From D2472 sp964275585 (GTDB lineage: Bacteria; Pseudomonadota; Gammaproteobacteria; Magnimaribacterales; D2472): a stretch of DNA of 64,000 nt. A program made the translations under genes and the position numbers. The notes under the pieces were generated by a model. That model made no database searches and was not told the DNA's origin. It saw nothing but the letters and a program-made list of their open reading frames with translations. The DNA lies in contig CAXYCJ010000016.1 of assembly GCA_964275585.1 (NCBI GenBank), forward strand, positions 1-64,000, given 5' to 3'. Shown here in pieces: positions 1 to 7,566 of this stretch (the first letter of the stretch is position 1; each line of letters opens with the position of its first letter).

Positions 1-578
1 TCCCAAGAATTTGATTTTGCTCTATGCCCAACATGAATCCTGCAGAGGGACCGGGCCTTGTTTTTATAAGCCTGCTATCAATTTTTAGTGAGATGGGTTT
101 AGTGGGCAATTTTATAGGCCCAGCATTTTTTACGCTATTATCAATTGCAGCACTCAGCAGCGCAATTTCTTTGCTAGAACCTAGCGTTGCATACTTTGAA
201 GAGAATAAAATAGTTTCTCGCCTCACTGCAGCAGTTATTCTTGGCTTGATCATATGGGTTATTGGCATAGGAAGCGTCTTTAGTTTTAATATTTGGGAAA
301 AAATGGAGTTTATTGGCAAGAGAACTTTTATGGACTCAATTATTTTTTTAACTTTTGATATTTTGATGCCCCTTGGCGGCATGCTCGTAGCAATTTTTGC
401 GGGGTGGTTTTTTAAACCTAAGTTAGCGATGGATGAACTCTCAGCAGCTCATGTGAATATTTTTACAACCTGGAGGTTTTTTATTAAATTCGTTTCCCCG
501 GTATTAGTTGCAGCTGTATTCATGTCTCAATTATTTCCGACCTCCCAGATCAAAGTAAAGATTTCTTTATCACATTGA
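1..578 (+). CDS. Sodium-dependent symporter, NSS/SNF family (3' part only)
   Basis: This is the carboxy-terminal part of a neurotransmitter:sodium symporter family protein, an inner-membrane importer that couples uptake of an amino acid or similar solute to sodium. The family hallmark GPGLVF followed by SAISLLEPSVAY is clear, and four to five hydrophobic segments follow before the stop at 576-578. Family members have about 450-500 residues and 11-12 helices, so roughly the first two thirds lie outside the window. The frame is closed by TGA at 12-14, just before the ATG at 24, while bases 1-24 read SQEFDFAL in another frame that would join smoothly if one base were restored near 22-24. This could be a frameshift or a base error. 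The substrate cannot be told. Confidence 0.8.
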
Positions 579-603
579 TTGGGCTATTTAGCTAGCTGAC
601 TAG

Positions 604-1029
604 ATGTCTCAGAGTTTTGAGAAATCTCAAATATTTCAAGCAAACCCAGATTCAATTCTTGCATTGATCAATAATTTTGAGGCTTATCAAGAATTCTTAC
701 CTGGATGCTTGGAGTCCAAAAGATTGGCGGAGGATTTACCTGGAGTTTCAAGAGGCAAATTGGTTTTTGGACTCCTTAACCAAATTCTTGAATTTGAATC
801 AGTGAATCAAACAAATGAACATCATGTCGAAATTACGCAAGTGAACGGACCATTTTCTCAGTTTTCTGCTTCCTGGACGCTTGAGTCAGTTGATTTGGAT
901 AGAACAAGCGTTAAATTTAAAACAAATTTTTACCTCCCATTTTTTTTAAAAATTTTTGCTAGGCAAGCGCTCATTGATAAAATGGGAGAGAAATTCCTTA
1001 ATGCATTTGCAGAGCAATTGCTAAAATGA
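604..1029 (+). CDS. ratA: RatA, COQ10/START-domain protein
   Basis: This 141-residue protein has the size and pattern of the RatA/COQ10 branch of the START-like superfamily. It begins with a polyketide-cyclase-like helix-grip start (PDSILALINNFEAYQEFLPGC) and ends in a long amphipathic helix. Eukaryotic COQ10 binds coenzyme Q and supports respiration. E. coli RatA was named a toxin that blocks 70S ribosome assembly, but the lipid-binding role is the better supported family property. It overlaps rnfH by 4 bases (ATGA), so the two are probably translationally coupled, as in many gammaproteobacteria where ratA-rnfH lie beside bamE and fur. The ATG has only a poor upstream ribosome site. Confidence 0.87.
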   Translation: MSQSFEKSQIFQANPDSILALINNFEAYQEFLPGCLESKRLAEDLPGVSRGKLVFGLLNQILEFESVNQTNEHHVEITQVNGPFSQFSASWTLESVDLDRTSVKFKTNFYLPFFLKIFARQALIDKMGEKFLNAFAEQLLK

Positions 1030-1310
1030 AAATTTATTTTGCCTACCAAGCAAAAAATAACTCAATTATAAAGGAGTTAGATGTTTCAGAGAGCATAACG
1101 GCAGGCGAAGTCCTAGAAATCCCAAGCATTAAGGCGCTGCTGAATCCATTGTTAGAGTTAAGGGTCGGAGTTAATGGTGAGGAACTGGATGGCAAATTCA
1201 AAGCTTTCCCGGTGAATTATAGAATGTCTGATGGAGAGAGGTTGGAAATATATAAACCATTACGTCAAGATCCAAAAGAAAGAAGAAAGAAAAAAGCTGA
1301 GCAAGCTTAG
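1026..1310 (+). CDS. rnfH: RnfH/RatB family ubiquitin-like protein
   Basis: This small 94-residue protein is of the RnfH (UPF0125, RatB) family with a beta-grasp fold. Typical features are the early acidic strand, the GVNGEELD stretch and the late GERLEIYKPLRQDPKERR segment, in which YRPL/YKPL followed by DPK is the family signature. The tail is strongly basic. Its biochemical role is not settled; the family is always seen next to ratA or in rnf operons. The start overlaps the end of ratA. The gene ends inside a hairpin shared with the convergent bamE. Confidence 0.88.
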   Translation: MKIYFAYQAKNNSIIKELDVSESITAGEVLEIPSIKALLNPLLELRVGVNGEELDGKFKAFPVNYRMSDGERLEIYKPLRQDPKERRKKKAEQA

Positions 1311-1318
1311 GGCTTTTA
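1291..1318. terminator. Bidirectional hairpin terminator between rnfH and bamE
   Basis: AAAAG (1292-1296) pairs with CTTTT (1313-1317), and CTGAG (1297-1301) pairs with CTTAG (1306-1310, one G-U pair) around a CAAG loop, with GG bulged. An A-rich left arm and a T-rich right arm suit termination from both sides. The stop codons of both convergent genes lie inside it. Confidence 0.5.
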
Positions 1319-1657
1319 ATTATCAGAAAGGGTTACTTCCTCTAATATCCAACTATCAAGTTTTTTATCACTATTAAATTTTAATGATAGTTTTTTTTCT
1401 CCTACAACTAGCTCACCAATTTTTACTGAGTAAAAATAGTCCCATCGATTTTGGTGGATTGGACTATTGAGAAGAGGAGTCCCTAAAAGATATTGCACCT
1501 GATCTTTCGTTAGGCCTTTGGCTAACTGAGCAACATTTTTATCTTCAATAATGTTCCCCTGTAAAATTGGTACTTTATATGGAGCAAATGCTGAGCAACC
1601 ATAAACGCCACTTAAGGAAATAATGACTATTAAAAATGATTTAGTTAATTGCTTCAT
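1316..1657 (-). CDS. bamE: BamE, outer membrane assembly lipoprotein
   Basis: BamE (SmpA/OmlA) is the small lipoprotein of the BAM complex that inserts beta-barrel proteins into the outer membrane. The 113-residue product has a lipoprotein signal with a lipobox-like VYGC at residues 18-21. It continues with the family core QGNIIEDKNVAQLAKGLTK, then VQYLLGTPLL and RWDYFYS, which matches the family pattern of a conserved QG-N start, a GMTK-like helix and a W-Y-Y strand. It converges with rnfH and diverges from fur, the usual gammaproteobacterial neighbourhood. Its central partner bamA is at 13752. Confidence 0.93.
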   Translation of the reverse strand: MKQLTKSFLIVIISLSGVYGCSAFAPYKVPILQGNIIEDKNVAQLAKGLTKDQVQYLLGTPLLNSPIHQNRWDYFYSVKIGELVVGEKKLSLKFNSDKKLDSWILEEVTLSDN

Positions 1658-1676
1658 GAGATGATTTGATTATACT
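1649..1676 (+). promoter_or_regulatory. Candidate fur promoter
   Basis: TTGCTT (1649-1654) and TATACT (1671-1676) are separated by 16 bases and lie 26 bases before the fur ATG. The -35 element overlaps the first codons of the divergent bamE. This is read by eye only. Confidence 0.35.
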
Positions 1677-1702
1677 TTGAAAGAGGATACAACGAAAAGT
1701 TC

Positions 1703-2110
1703 ATGAGTAAAGAAAATACTGAATTAAAAAAAGCTGGTTTAAAAGCAACCCTTCCGAGAATTCGTATTTTGGAGGCTCTTGCATCCTCTAGTAATAGACA
1801 TCTAAGCGCAGAAGATATTTACAGGCAACTCATTACATCAGGAGAAGACGTTGGTCTTGCAACCGTCTATCGTGTGCTTACACAATTTGAATCTGCGGGC
1901 ATAGTCACAAGACATAATTTTGAAGAAGGTCATGCTGTCTATGAGATTACACCAGATGACCATCACGATCATATGATTTGCTTGGAAACAGGAAAGGTCA
2001 TAGAGTTTCATGATGAGCTTATTGAAAGTCGTCAAGAAGAGATTGCTAAAGAGCTAGGCTATGAGATCGTTGATCACAGCATGGTTTTATACGTTAAATC
2101 AATTAAATAA
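1703..2110 (+). CDS. fur: Fur, ferric uptake regulator
   Basis: This 135-residue iron-responsive repressor has an N-terminal winged helix with the recognition segment VGLATVYRVLTQFE, followed by a dimerisation and metal-binding domain rich in histidine (DDHHDHMICLETGKVIEFHD). The second cysteine of the usual CxxC is threonine (CLET), and no C-terminal cysteine pair is present. Structural zinc binding by four cysteines is therefore unlikely; from memory, Pseudomonas-type Fur has the same substitution. It would control iron uptake genes with ferrous iron as co-repressor. It diverges from bamE, and the stop is followed directly by the grpE heat-shock promoter. Confidence 0.96.
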   Translation: MSKENTELKKAGLKATLPRIRILEALASSSNRHLSAEDIYRQLITSGEDVGLATVYRVLTQFESAGIVTRHNFEEGHAVYEITPDDHHDHMICLETGKVIEFHDELIESRQEEIAKELGYEIVDHSMVLYVKSIK

Positions 2111-2121
2111 ATCATCCCCAA

Positions 2122-2153
2122 CCCCTTGAACTCATGAGGTGTCATCCCAATAT
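2122..2153 (+). promoter_or_regulatory. Sigma-32 type heat-shock promoter for grpE-dnaK-dnaJ
   Basis: CCCCTTGAA (2122-2130) matches the sigma-32 -35 element, and TCCCAATAT (2145-2153) resembles the -10 element CCCCATNT, 14 bases apart. The site lies 22 bases before the grpE ATG, in front of the chaperone genes, as expected for heat-shock control by RpoH. Confidence 0.6.
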
Positions 2154-2174
2154 ATTTCCTAATTGGAAAAAAAG

Positions 2175-2750
2175 ATGGCAAAAAAACAAAATACCAAAGA
2201 TACCGTTGCACCTGAGCTAGAAGATCCCGTTCAAGATGCATCTTCTATAGCTGAGTCCATTGAAGAAAATGAGCCTGGAGAGAAGGGATCTCATGATGAT
2301 AATGGCGAGACAGAAAATTTAGAAGATAAATTAAAAGACCTTGAAGAGGCTCTATTGAGATCTCGCGCAGAATTAGATAATGCATTAAAGCGCAATGTTT
2401 CAGATATTGAAAAAGCGCATAAATATGGCGTTGAGCGTCTGCTTAATGAGCTTTTGCCAGTTGTGGATAATTTAGAGCATGCAATGAATAATTTCTCTGA
2501 TCAGTCTTCTCAGGAAGACAAAGAAGGTGTGGAGTTAACTTTGAAGTCTTTTGAATCTGCACTTGATAAATTTGGCATTAGACCCATCTATCCAGTTAAC
2601 GAGCAATTTGATCCAATTAAACATGAGGCCGTAATGACTTCACAGGATCCAGAGAAAGAGAATAATGAAATTGAAAATATATTTCAAAGGGGCTGGGAAC
2701 TTCATGAGCGAGTTGTAAGACCCGCAAGAGTTTCGGTCATTAAAAATTAG
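2175..2750 (+). CDS. grpE: GrpE, nucleotide exchange factor of DnaK
   Basis: GrpE releases ADP from DnaK in the cytosolic Hsp70 cycle. The product of 191 residues has an acidic, disordered N-terminus, a long coiled-coil helix (about residues 45-95) and the C-terminal beta domain ending in GWELHERVVRPARVSV, which carries the family signature. The ATG at 2175 is chosen over a TTG at 2163 because the GGAAAAAAAG just upstream makes a reasonable ribosome site. It is the first gene of the heat-shock operon grpE-dnaK-dnaJ. No recN lies between fur and grpE, unlike many relatives. Confidence 0.95.
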   Translation: MAKKQNTKDTVAPELEDPVQDASSIAESIEENEPGEKGSHDDNGETENLEDKLKDLEEALLRSRAELDNALKRNVSDIEKAHKYGVERLLNELLPVVDNLEHAMNNFSDQSSQEDKEGVELTLKSFESALDKFGIRPIYPVNEQFDPIKHEAVMTSQDPEKENNEIENIFQRGWELHERVVRPARVSVIKN

Positions 2751-2769
2751 AAAAAAGTAGGATAAGAAT

Positions 2770-4698
2770 ATGTCAAAAATTATAGGAATTGATTTAGGAA
2801 CCACAAATAGCTGCCTTGCAGTTGTAGAGGGCCAGCAACCAAAAGTTATCGAGAACGCAGAAGGGGGAAGAACTACACCATCTGTCATTGGTTACGCAGA
2901 AGAAAATGAAGTATTAGTTGGAGCCCCAGCAAAACGTCAGTCAGTCACAAATCCAGAAAAAACTTTATATGCCATTAAAAGATTAATTGGTAGAAGATTT
3001 AATGATGATGTTGTCAAGAAAGATATGGACATGGTTCCATATCAAATTATCAAAGCAGATAATGGTGATGCCTGGGTTCAAGTTGACGATAAAAAGCTTG
3101 CACCTCCACAAATTTCCGCTGAAGTATTAAAAAAATTAAAGAAAACAGCAGAAGAATATCTTGGGCATGAGGTTAGCGAGGCTGTAATTACAGTACCAGC
3201 GTACTTTAACGATTCTCAAAGACAGGCCACCAAAGATGCTGGAAAAATTGCTGGTTTAGATGTTAAAAGAATTATTAATGAGCCAACAGCTGCTGCTTTA
3301 GCTTATGGTTTAGATAAGCATACAGGCGATTCCGTGGTGGCAGTATACGATCTCGGTGGAGGAACTTTTGATATCTCAATTATTGAAATTTCAGAGGTGG
3401 ATGGGGAACATCAATTTGAAGTCCTATCAACCAATGGTGATACTTTTTTGGGGGGAGAGGACTTTGATTTAAAATTAATTGATTATTTTGTCGATGAATT
3501 TAAAAATGAATCAGGTTTTGACCTAAAGAGTGATTCAATGGCTCTGCAGAGATTAAAAGAAGCCGCAGAAAAAGCTAAGATTGAACTGTCCTCATCTGAT
3601 CAAACCGAAATTAATTTACCTTACATTACTGCAGATAGCTCAGGACCAAAACATTTTGTCCATAAAATTACTAGAGCAAAATTAGAGTCTCTAGTTGAGG
3701 ACTTAGTTGATAGAAGCTTAGCGCCACTAAAACTAGCTTTAGAAGATGCAAAATTATCCATTGGTGAAATCGATGAGATCTTATTAGTTGGCGGGCAGAC
3801 TAGAATGCCAATGGTGCAACAGAAAGTAAAAGATTTTTTTGGAAAAGAGCCTAGAAAAGACCTAAATCCAGATGAGGCCGTAGCCGTTGGTGCTGCAATT
3901 CAAGGTTCGGTATTATCAGGTGACACAAAAGATGTTCTATTGTTGGATGTCACACCATTAACTCTTGGAATTGAAACTTTGGGCGGGATCGCTACTCCGC
4001 TAATTGACAAAAACACTACTATTCCAACTCAGAAATCTCAGGTTTTCTCTACGGCTGAAGATAATCAATCTGCTGTAACCGTCCATGTAATTCAGGGAGA
4101 GCGCAAACAAGCTGCTCAAAATAAATCTTTGGGACAATTTAACCTTGCAGATATTCCTCCTGCTTCAAGAGGTACTCCTCAAATTGAAGTTTCGTTTGAT
4201 TTGGATGCGAATGGAATTTTAAATGTTGGTGCAAAAGATAAAAATACAGGGAAAGAGCAATCTATAGTAATTAAAGCATCTAGCGGTCTATCTGATGATG
4301 ATATAGAAAAAATGGTAAAGGATGCTGAAGCTAACGCAGAGGATGATAAAAAATTTGAAGCATTAGTTCAAGCTAAAAATAATGCGGACATGCTTGTCCA
4401 TGCAACTAGAAAAACCATGACAGAGGCTGGTGATAAATTAACTGATGAAGAAAAAGCATCTGTTGATACTTCAACCGATAAGCTGGAGGAGGCTATTAAA
4501 CTAGATAGCTTAGAAGCTATAGAGGTCGCCACTAAAGAGCTGAATGAAGTTCTTACGCCTTTAACTCAAAAGTTGTATCCGCAAGCAGAGGATTCCCAAC
4601 CAGACAATCAAGGTGACGATAGTCCGAGCGATGAAAATACTGTTGATGCTGAATACGAAGAAGTCCAAGAAGAAGAAAAAGAAGAAGAAAAAAAGTAA
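2770..4698 (+). CDS. dnaK: DnaK, Hsp70 chaperone
   Basis: This full-length Hsp70 has 642 residues. The ATPase domain starts IGIDLGTTNSC and contains AVYDLGGGTFDISI and LVGGQTRMPMVQ. The substrate-binding domain with the VTPLTLGIETLGG segment follows, then a helical lid and an acidic, glutamate-rich tail ending EEEKK. It folds and refolds cytosolic proteins with DnaJ and GrpE. It sits 19 bases after grpE and 3 bases before dnaJ, in one operon under the heat-shock promoter at 2122. Confidence 0.98.
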   Translation: MSKIIGIDLGTTNSCLAVVEGQQPKVIENAEGGRTTPSVIGYAEENEVLVGAPAKRQSVTNPEKTLYAIKRLIGRRFNDDVVKKDMDMVPYQIIKADNGDAWVQVDDKKLAPPQISAEVLKKLKKTAEEYLGHEVSEAVITVPAYFNDSQRQATKDAGKIAGLDVKRIINEPTAAALAYGLDKHTGDSVVAVYDLGGGTFDISIIEISEVDGEHQFEVLSTNGDTFLGGEDFDLKLIDYFVDEFKNESGFDLKSDSMALQRLKEAAEKAKIELSSSDQTEINLPYITADSSGPKHFVHKITRAKLESLVEDLVDRSLAPLKLALEDAKLSIGEIDEILLVGGQTRMPMVQQKVKDFFGKEPRKDLNPDEAVAVGAAIQGSVLSGDTKDVLLLDVTPLTLGIETLGGIATPLIDKNTTIPTQKSQVFSTAEDNQSAVTVHVIQGERKQAAQNKSLGQFNLADIPPASRGTPQIEVSFDLDANGILNVGAKDKNTGKEQSIVIKASSGLSDDDIEKMVKDAEANAEDDKKFEALVQAKNNADMLVHATRKTMTEAGDKLTDEEKASVDTSTDKLEEAIKLDSLEAIEVATKELNEVLTPLTQKLYPQAEDSQPDNQGDDSPSDENTVDAEYEEVQEEEKEEEKK

Positions 4699-4701
4699 AT
4701 T

Positions 4702-5811
4702 ATGTCACAGAGAGACTACTACGAGGTCTTAGGGGTCTCTCAAAGCGCCAGTGGAGCTGAGCTCAAGAAATCTTTTAAAAAATTAGCAATGAAATACCAT
4801 CCGGATAGAAATCCGGATGATCCCAAAGCCGATGAAAAATTTAAAGAAGCTGCGGAAGCTTACGAAATTCTCTCAGACCCTCAAAAAAAATCAGCATATG
4901 ACCAATATGGCCATGCAGGTGTGCAGGGAATGGGTGGAGGCTCTGGAGCTGGGTTTCAAGATTTTAATTTCGGAGATATTTTCGGAGATATTTTTGGAGA
5001 TGTTTTTAGTGGCAGGGGCTCTTCCTCGCGCTCAGCAAGAGGTCAAGACCTTCAATATAATTTAGAACTCTCATTAAAGGATGCGGTTCTTGGTATAAAA
5101 AAAACTATAAAAATACCTGTCGCCAAAACTTGCAATGATTGCACTGGATCTGGGGCTAAACCAGGTTCCTCCCCTATAACTTGTTCTCAATGCAATGGAA
5201 TTGGCCAAGTCAGAATGCAACAAGGTTTTTTTTCAGTCCAGCAACCTTGCAATGCATGCAGAGGAGAGGGAAAGATTATTAAAGATCACTGCTTGTCCTG
5301 TCGCGGCGCTGGCGTCAAACAAGAAACTAAATCTTTGTCTGTTAATATTCCTTCGGGCGTAGACAATGGAGATAAGGTTCGCTTAACAGGAGAGGGCAGC
5401 GCTGCTAGAGGAGGTCATAAAGGTGATCTATATGTTGCAATTCAAGTAGCTGCAAACAATATTTTTGAAAGAGATGGCAGAGACTTATATTTTGAAGCAC
5501 CCATTCCCTTTGAGGTAGCTATTTTAGGAGGAACCATAAATGTTCCTGGGCTGGAATCAAAAATTGCTCTTAAAATTCCTGCATATACTCAAACTGGTAA
5601 AATTTTTAGAATCAAGGGTAAAGGCGCATCCTCGGTGAGAGACTCACGTAGAGGGGATTTGATGTGTCGCGTCGTCGTAGAGACCCCAGTAAACCTGTCC
5701 AAGTCTCAATTAAAACTTTTTAAAGATTTCATCCAAGCGATTGATTCAGATAAACATCACCCCTTCAAGAAATCTTTTAAGCAAGAATCTGATTTGTTTC
5801 ACAAAGAATAG
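4702..5811 (+). CDS. dnaJ: DnaJ, Hsp40 co-chaperone
   Basis: This 369-residue DnaJ has a J-domain (residues 1-70) with the HPD triad in KYHPDRN. A Gly/Phe-rich linker with repeated FGDIFGDIFGDVF follows, then four CxxCxGxG zinc motifs (CNDCTGSG, CSQCNGIG, CNACRGEG, CLSCRGAG) and the C-terminal substrate domain. It stimulates DnaK ATP hydrolysis and delivers substrates. It lies directly after dnaK. dapB follows by 4 bases, the usual gammaproteobacterial continuation. Confidence 0.97.
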   Translation: MSQRDYYEVLGVSQSASGAELKKSFKKLAMKYHPDRNPDDPKADEKFKEAAEAYEILSDPQKKSAYDQYGHAGVQGMGGGSGAGFQDFNFGDIFGDIFGDVFSGRGSSSRSARGQDLQYNLELSLKDAVLGIKKTIKIPVAKTCNDCTGSGAKPGSSPITCSQCNGIGQVRMQQGFFSVQQPCNACRGEGKIIKDHCLSCRGAGVKQETKSLSVNIPSGVDNGDKVRLTGEGSAARGGHKGDLYVAIQVAANNIFERDGRDLYFEAPIPFEVAILGGTINVPGLESKIALKIPAYTQTGKIFRIKGKGASSVRDSRRGDLMCRVVVETPVNLSKSQLKLFKDFIQAIDSDKHHPFKKSFKQESDLFHKE

Positions 5812-5815
5812 ATCA

Positions 5816-6490
5816 TTGCATATTCTACTGAATGGATATAATGGCAATATGGGCCAAGCCATTTGTGAGCTGGCCATCCTAGACTCAGATATTACCGTCA
5901 AGAATTTTAAAGAGTTGCATCCTATTCCCAATATGGAAAGTGTAGTGATTGATTTTTCATCACCAAAATCTTTATCTTCCATTCTAGATTTTTGTATTTT
6001 AAATAAACTCCCAATCGTCATAGGAACAACTGGCCTTAGCTTAGAAGATGACAATCTAATCAAAGAGGCTAAGAAATTAATACCTGTTTTAGCGGCTTCC
6101 AATATGTCTGTTGGAATCTCCAACCTTAAGAAATCAATAGATTCCTTTTTACAAAGTACAGAATTTCAATATCAATGTGCTTTAACTGAAATCCATCATA
6201 TAAAAAAAGTTGATTCTCCATCCGGAACAGCATTAGATATCTTGGAATACCTGGAGCAATTTCCAGAAAGCCGTATTCAAAGACCAATATCAGTTGAGTC
6301 ACTAAGGTTGGGAGAAGTTTCCGGAATCCATCGCATCGCATTAAAAAATAATAATGAAACTATATATTTTCAGCATATTGCTAATTCTAGAAGTATTTTT
6401 GCTAGCGGAGCACTTGGAGCAGCAAAGTGGCTTATTTCAAAACCACCTGGTTTATATAACTTTGCTGACTTCTTAGGTAAAAAGCTTTAA
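5816..6490 (+). CDS. dapB: DapB, 4-hydroxy-tetrahydrodipicolinate reductase (short form)
   Basis: DapB makes tetrahydrodipicolinate with NAD(P)H in lysine and meso-diaminopimelate synthesis. The nucleotide-binding start is LNGYNGNMG. GTTGLS, AASNMSVGI and the catalytic IHHIKKVDSPSGTA segment (histidine and lysine of the HHxxK pattern, then the substrate-binding PSGT) are all present. At about 225 residues it is shorter than the 273 of E. coli, mainly in the N-terminal domain and the C-terminal loops. I choose the TTG at 5816, 4 bases after the dnaJ stop, because it places the Rossmann strand at the N-terminus; a longer frame from TTG 5741 would overlap dnaJ. carAB does not follow. Confidence 0.88.
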   Translation: MHILLNGYNGNMGQAICELAILDSDITVKNFKELHPIPNMESVVIDFSSPKSLSSILDFCILNKLPIVIGTTGLSLEDDNLIKEAKKLIPVLAASNMSVGISNLKKSIDSFLQSTEFQYQCALTEIHHIKKVDSPSGTALDILEYLEQFPESRIQRPISVESLRLGEVSGIHRIALKNNNETIYFQHIANSRSIFASGALGAAKWLISKPPGLYNFADFLGKKL

Positions 6491-6506
6491 TCTCAAGCAA
6501 CTTTTC

Positions 6507-6614
6507 TATAAAATACACGAACTTTAAATCTCGAAGGCGCTAGTAAGATTAAAGTTGGGGTGCTCTATTAAATGAGTTAACTTTATGAAGCGCTGGAGTA
6601 TCAACCCCGGAGGA
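6507..6614 (+). promoter_or_regulatory. rpsB leader: candidate -10 and structured S2-type 5' UTR
   Basis: TATAAA (6507-6512) is a possible -10. Downstream, AACTTTAA (6520-6527) pairs perfectly with TTAAAGTT (6549-6556). A second stem pairs GGGGT (6557-6561) with ACCCC (6604-6608) and GCTC (6562-6565) with GAGT (6596-6599). It closes directly on the GGAGGA ribosome site (6609-6614). E. coli rpsB is repressed by S2 through a structured leader, so autoregulation is the likely purpose here; equivalence of the structures was not tested. Confidence 0.45.
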
Positions 6615-6618
6615 AATT

Positions 6619-7566
6619 GTGAGCATTGTTTCAATTAAAGACCTGTTAAACGCAGGCGTTCATTTTGGTCATCAGCAAAGATTTTGGAATCCTAAGATGG
6701 AATCTTTTATCTTTGATACAAGAAAAAAGATTAGTATTATTGATCTTGAGATTACACAAGAATGTCTTAATGCCGCAGCATCTAAAGCAGAAGAAATTTG
6801 CACTAAGGGAAACAAAATCCTTTTTGTGGGCACAAAAAGGTCTGCTTCCAAGACCATTAAAGAATCAGCAGCCTCGATGGGACTGCCATACATTAACAAA
6901 AGATGGTTAGGAGGAACGCTAACTAACTGGAAAACAATCCGCGGCTCAATTAGGCGCTTGTTAGATATTGAAGAGCTCCAATCCTCTGGAAGAATTAACA
7001 AGCTTTCAAAAAAAGAAGCTGTAGATATAACTAAGGAGTATGAAAAATTAGATGCAAGTGTTGGGGGTATTAAAGATATGAAAGGCCTTCCTGATGCATT
7101 ATTTGTTATTGATGTTGCGTATGAAAAAATAGCAGTCACTGAGGCAAAAAAAATGGGTATTCCAATTATTGCTTTGGTTGATACTAATTCAAACCCTGAT
7201 GGGATTGACTACATCATTCCTGGTAATGATGATGCTATTCGTTCAATTAGGCTCATTACCAGAGTAATTACTGAAGCTTGTGAGCGAGGCTTATCTATCT
7301 CCAAAGGAAGTGCTCTAAATATTGGAACAGAGGATGAAGAAACTCCTGCTGTTAAAGTTAAGAAAGTCTCAGCTACTTCTGGCAAAGCTGCAAACCTTGT
7401 TGAGGAAGCTGCTTTAAGCGAGCCATTAGAGGAGCTAGTTATGGAAGAGACCTCATCTGCAGAAGTTTCTGATGATCTTGAAATTACTGATAATGGATCC
7501 AAGGATGCTGTTCTAGAAGCTAAGGCTGATACAGAATTAGATTCTGAGCAAAAAGAAGATAAATGA
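6619..7566 (+). CDS. rpsB: 30S ribosomal protein S2
   Basis: Ribosomal protein S2 is recognised by LLNAGVHFGHQQRFWNPKM at the N-terminus, then FVGTKR, INKRWLGGTLTNW and the IALVDTNSNPDGIDYIIPGNDDA signature. The start is GTG with a strong GGAGGA ribosome site. At 315 residues it is about 75 longer than E. coli S2 (241); the extra part is an acidic, alanine- and serine-rich tail that looks disordered. It leads a long operon and overlaps tsf by 4 bases. Confidence 0.97.
   Translation: MSIVSIKDLLNAGVHFGHQQRFWNPKMESFIFDTRKKISIIDLEITQECLNAAASKAEEICTKGNKILFVGTKRSASKTIKESAASMGLPYINKRWLGGTLTNWKTIRGSIRRLLDIEELQSSGRINKLSKKEAVDITKEYEKLDASVGGIKDMKGLPDALFVIDVAYEKIAVTEAKKMGIPIIALVDTNSNPDGIDYIIPGNDDAIRSIRLITRVITEACERGLSISKGSALNIGTEDEETPAVKVKKVSATSGKAANLVEEAALSEPLEELVMEETSSAEVSDDLEITDNGSKDAVLEAKADTELDSEQKEDK

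Noticed and set aside
604..1310. ratA-rnfH as a toxin-antitoxin pair
   Set aside because: The name RatA/RatB suggests it, but the family evidence favours a COQ10-like lipid-binding protein and a ubiquitin-like protein.
5741..5815. Longer dapB start overlapping dnaJ by 71 bases
   Set aside because: The added residues have no match to the family start, and TTG 5816 places the Rossmann strand correctly.
6672..7139. Minus-strand open frame opposite rpsB (155 codons)
   Set aside because: It lies fully inside rpsB, has no ribosome site or known motif, and is explained by the codon pattern of S2.
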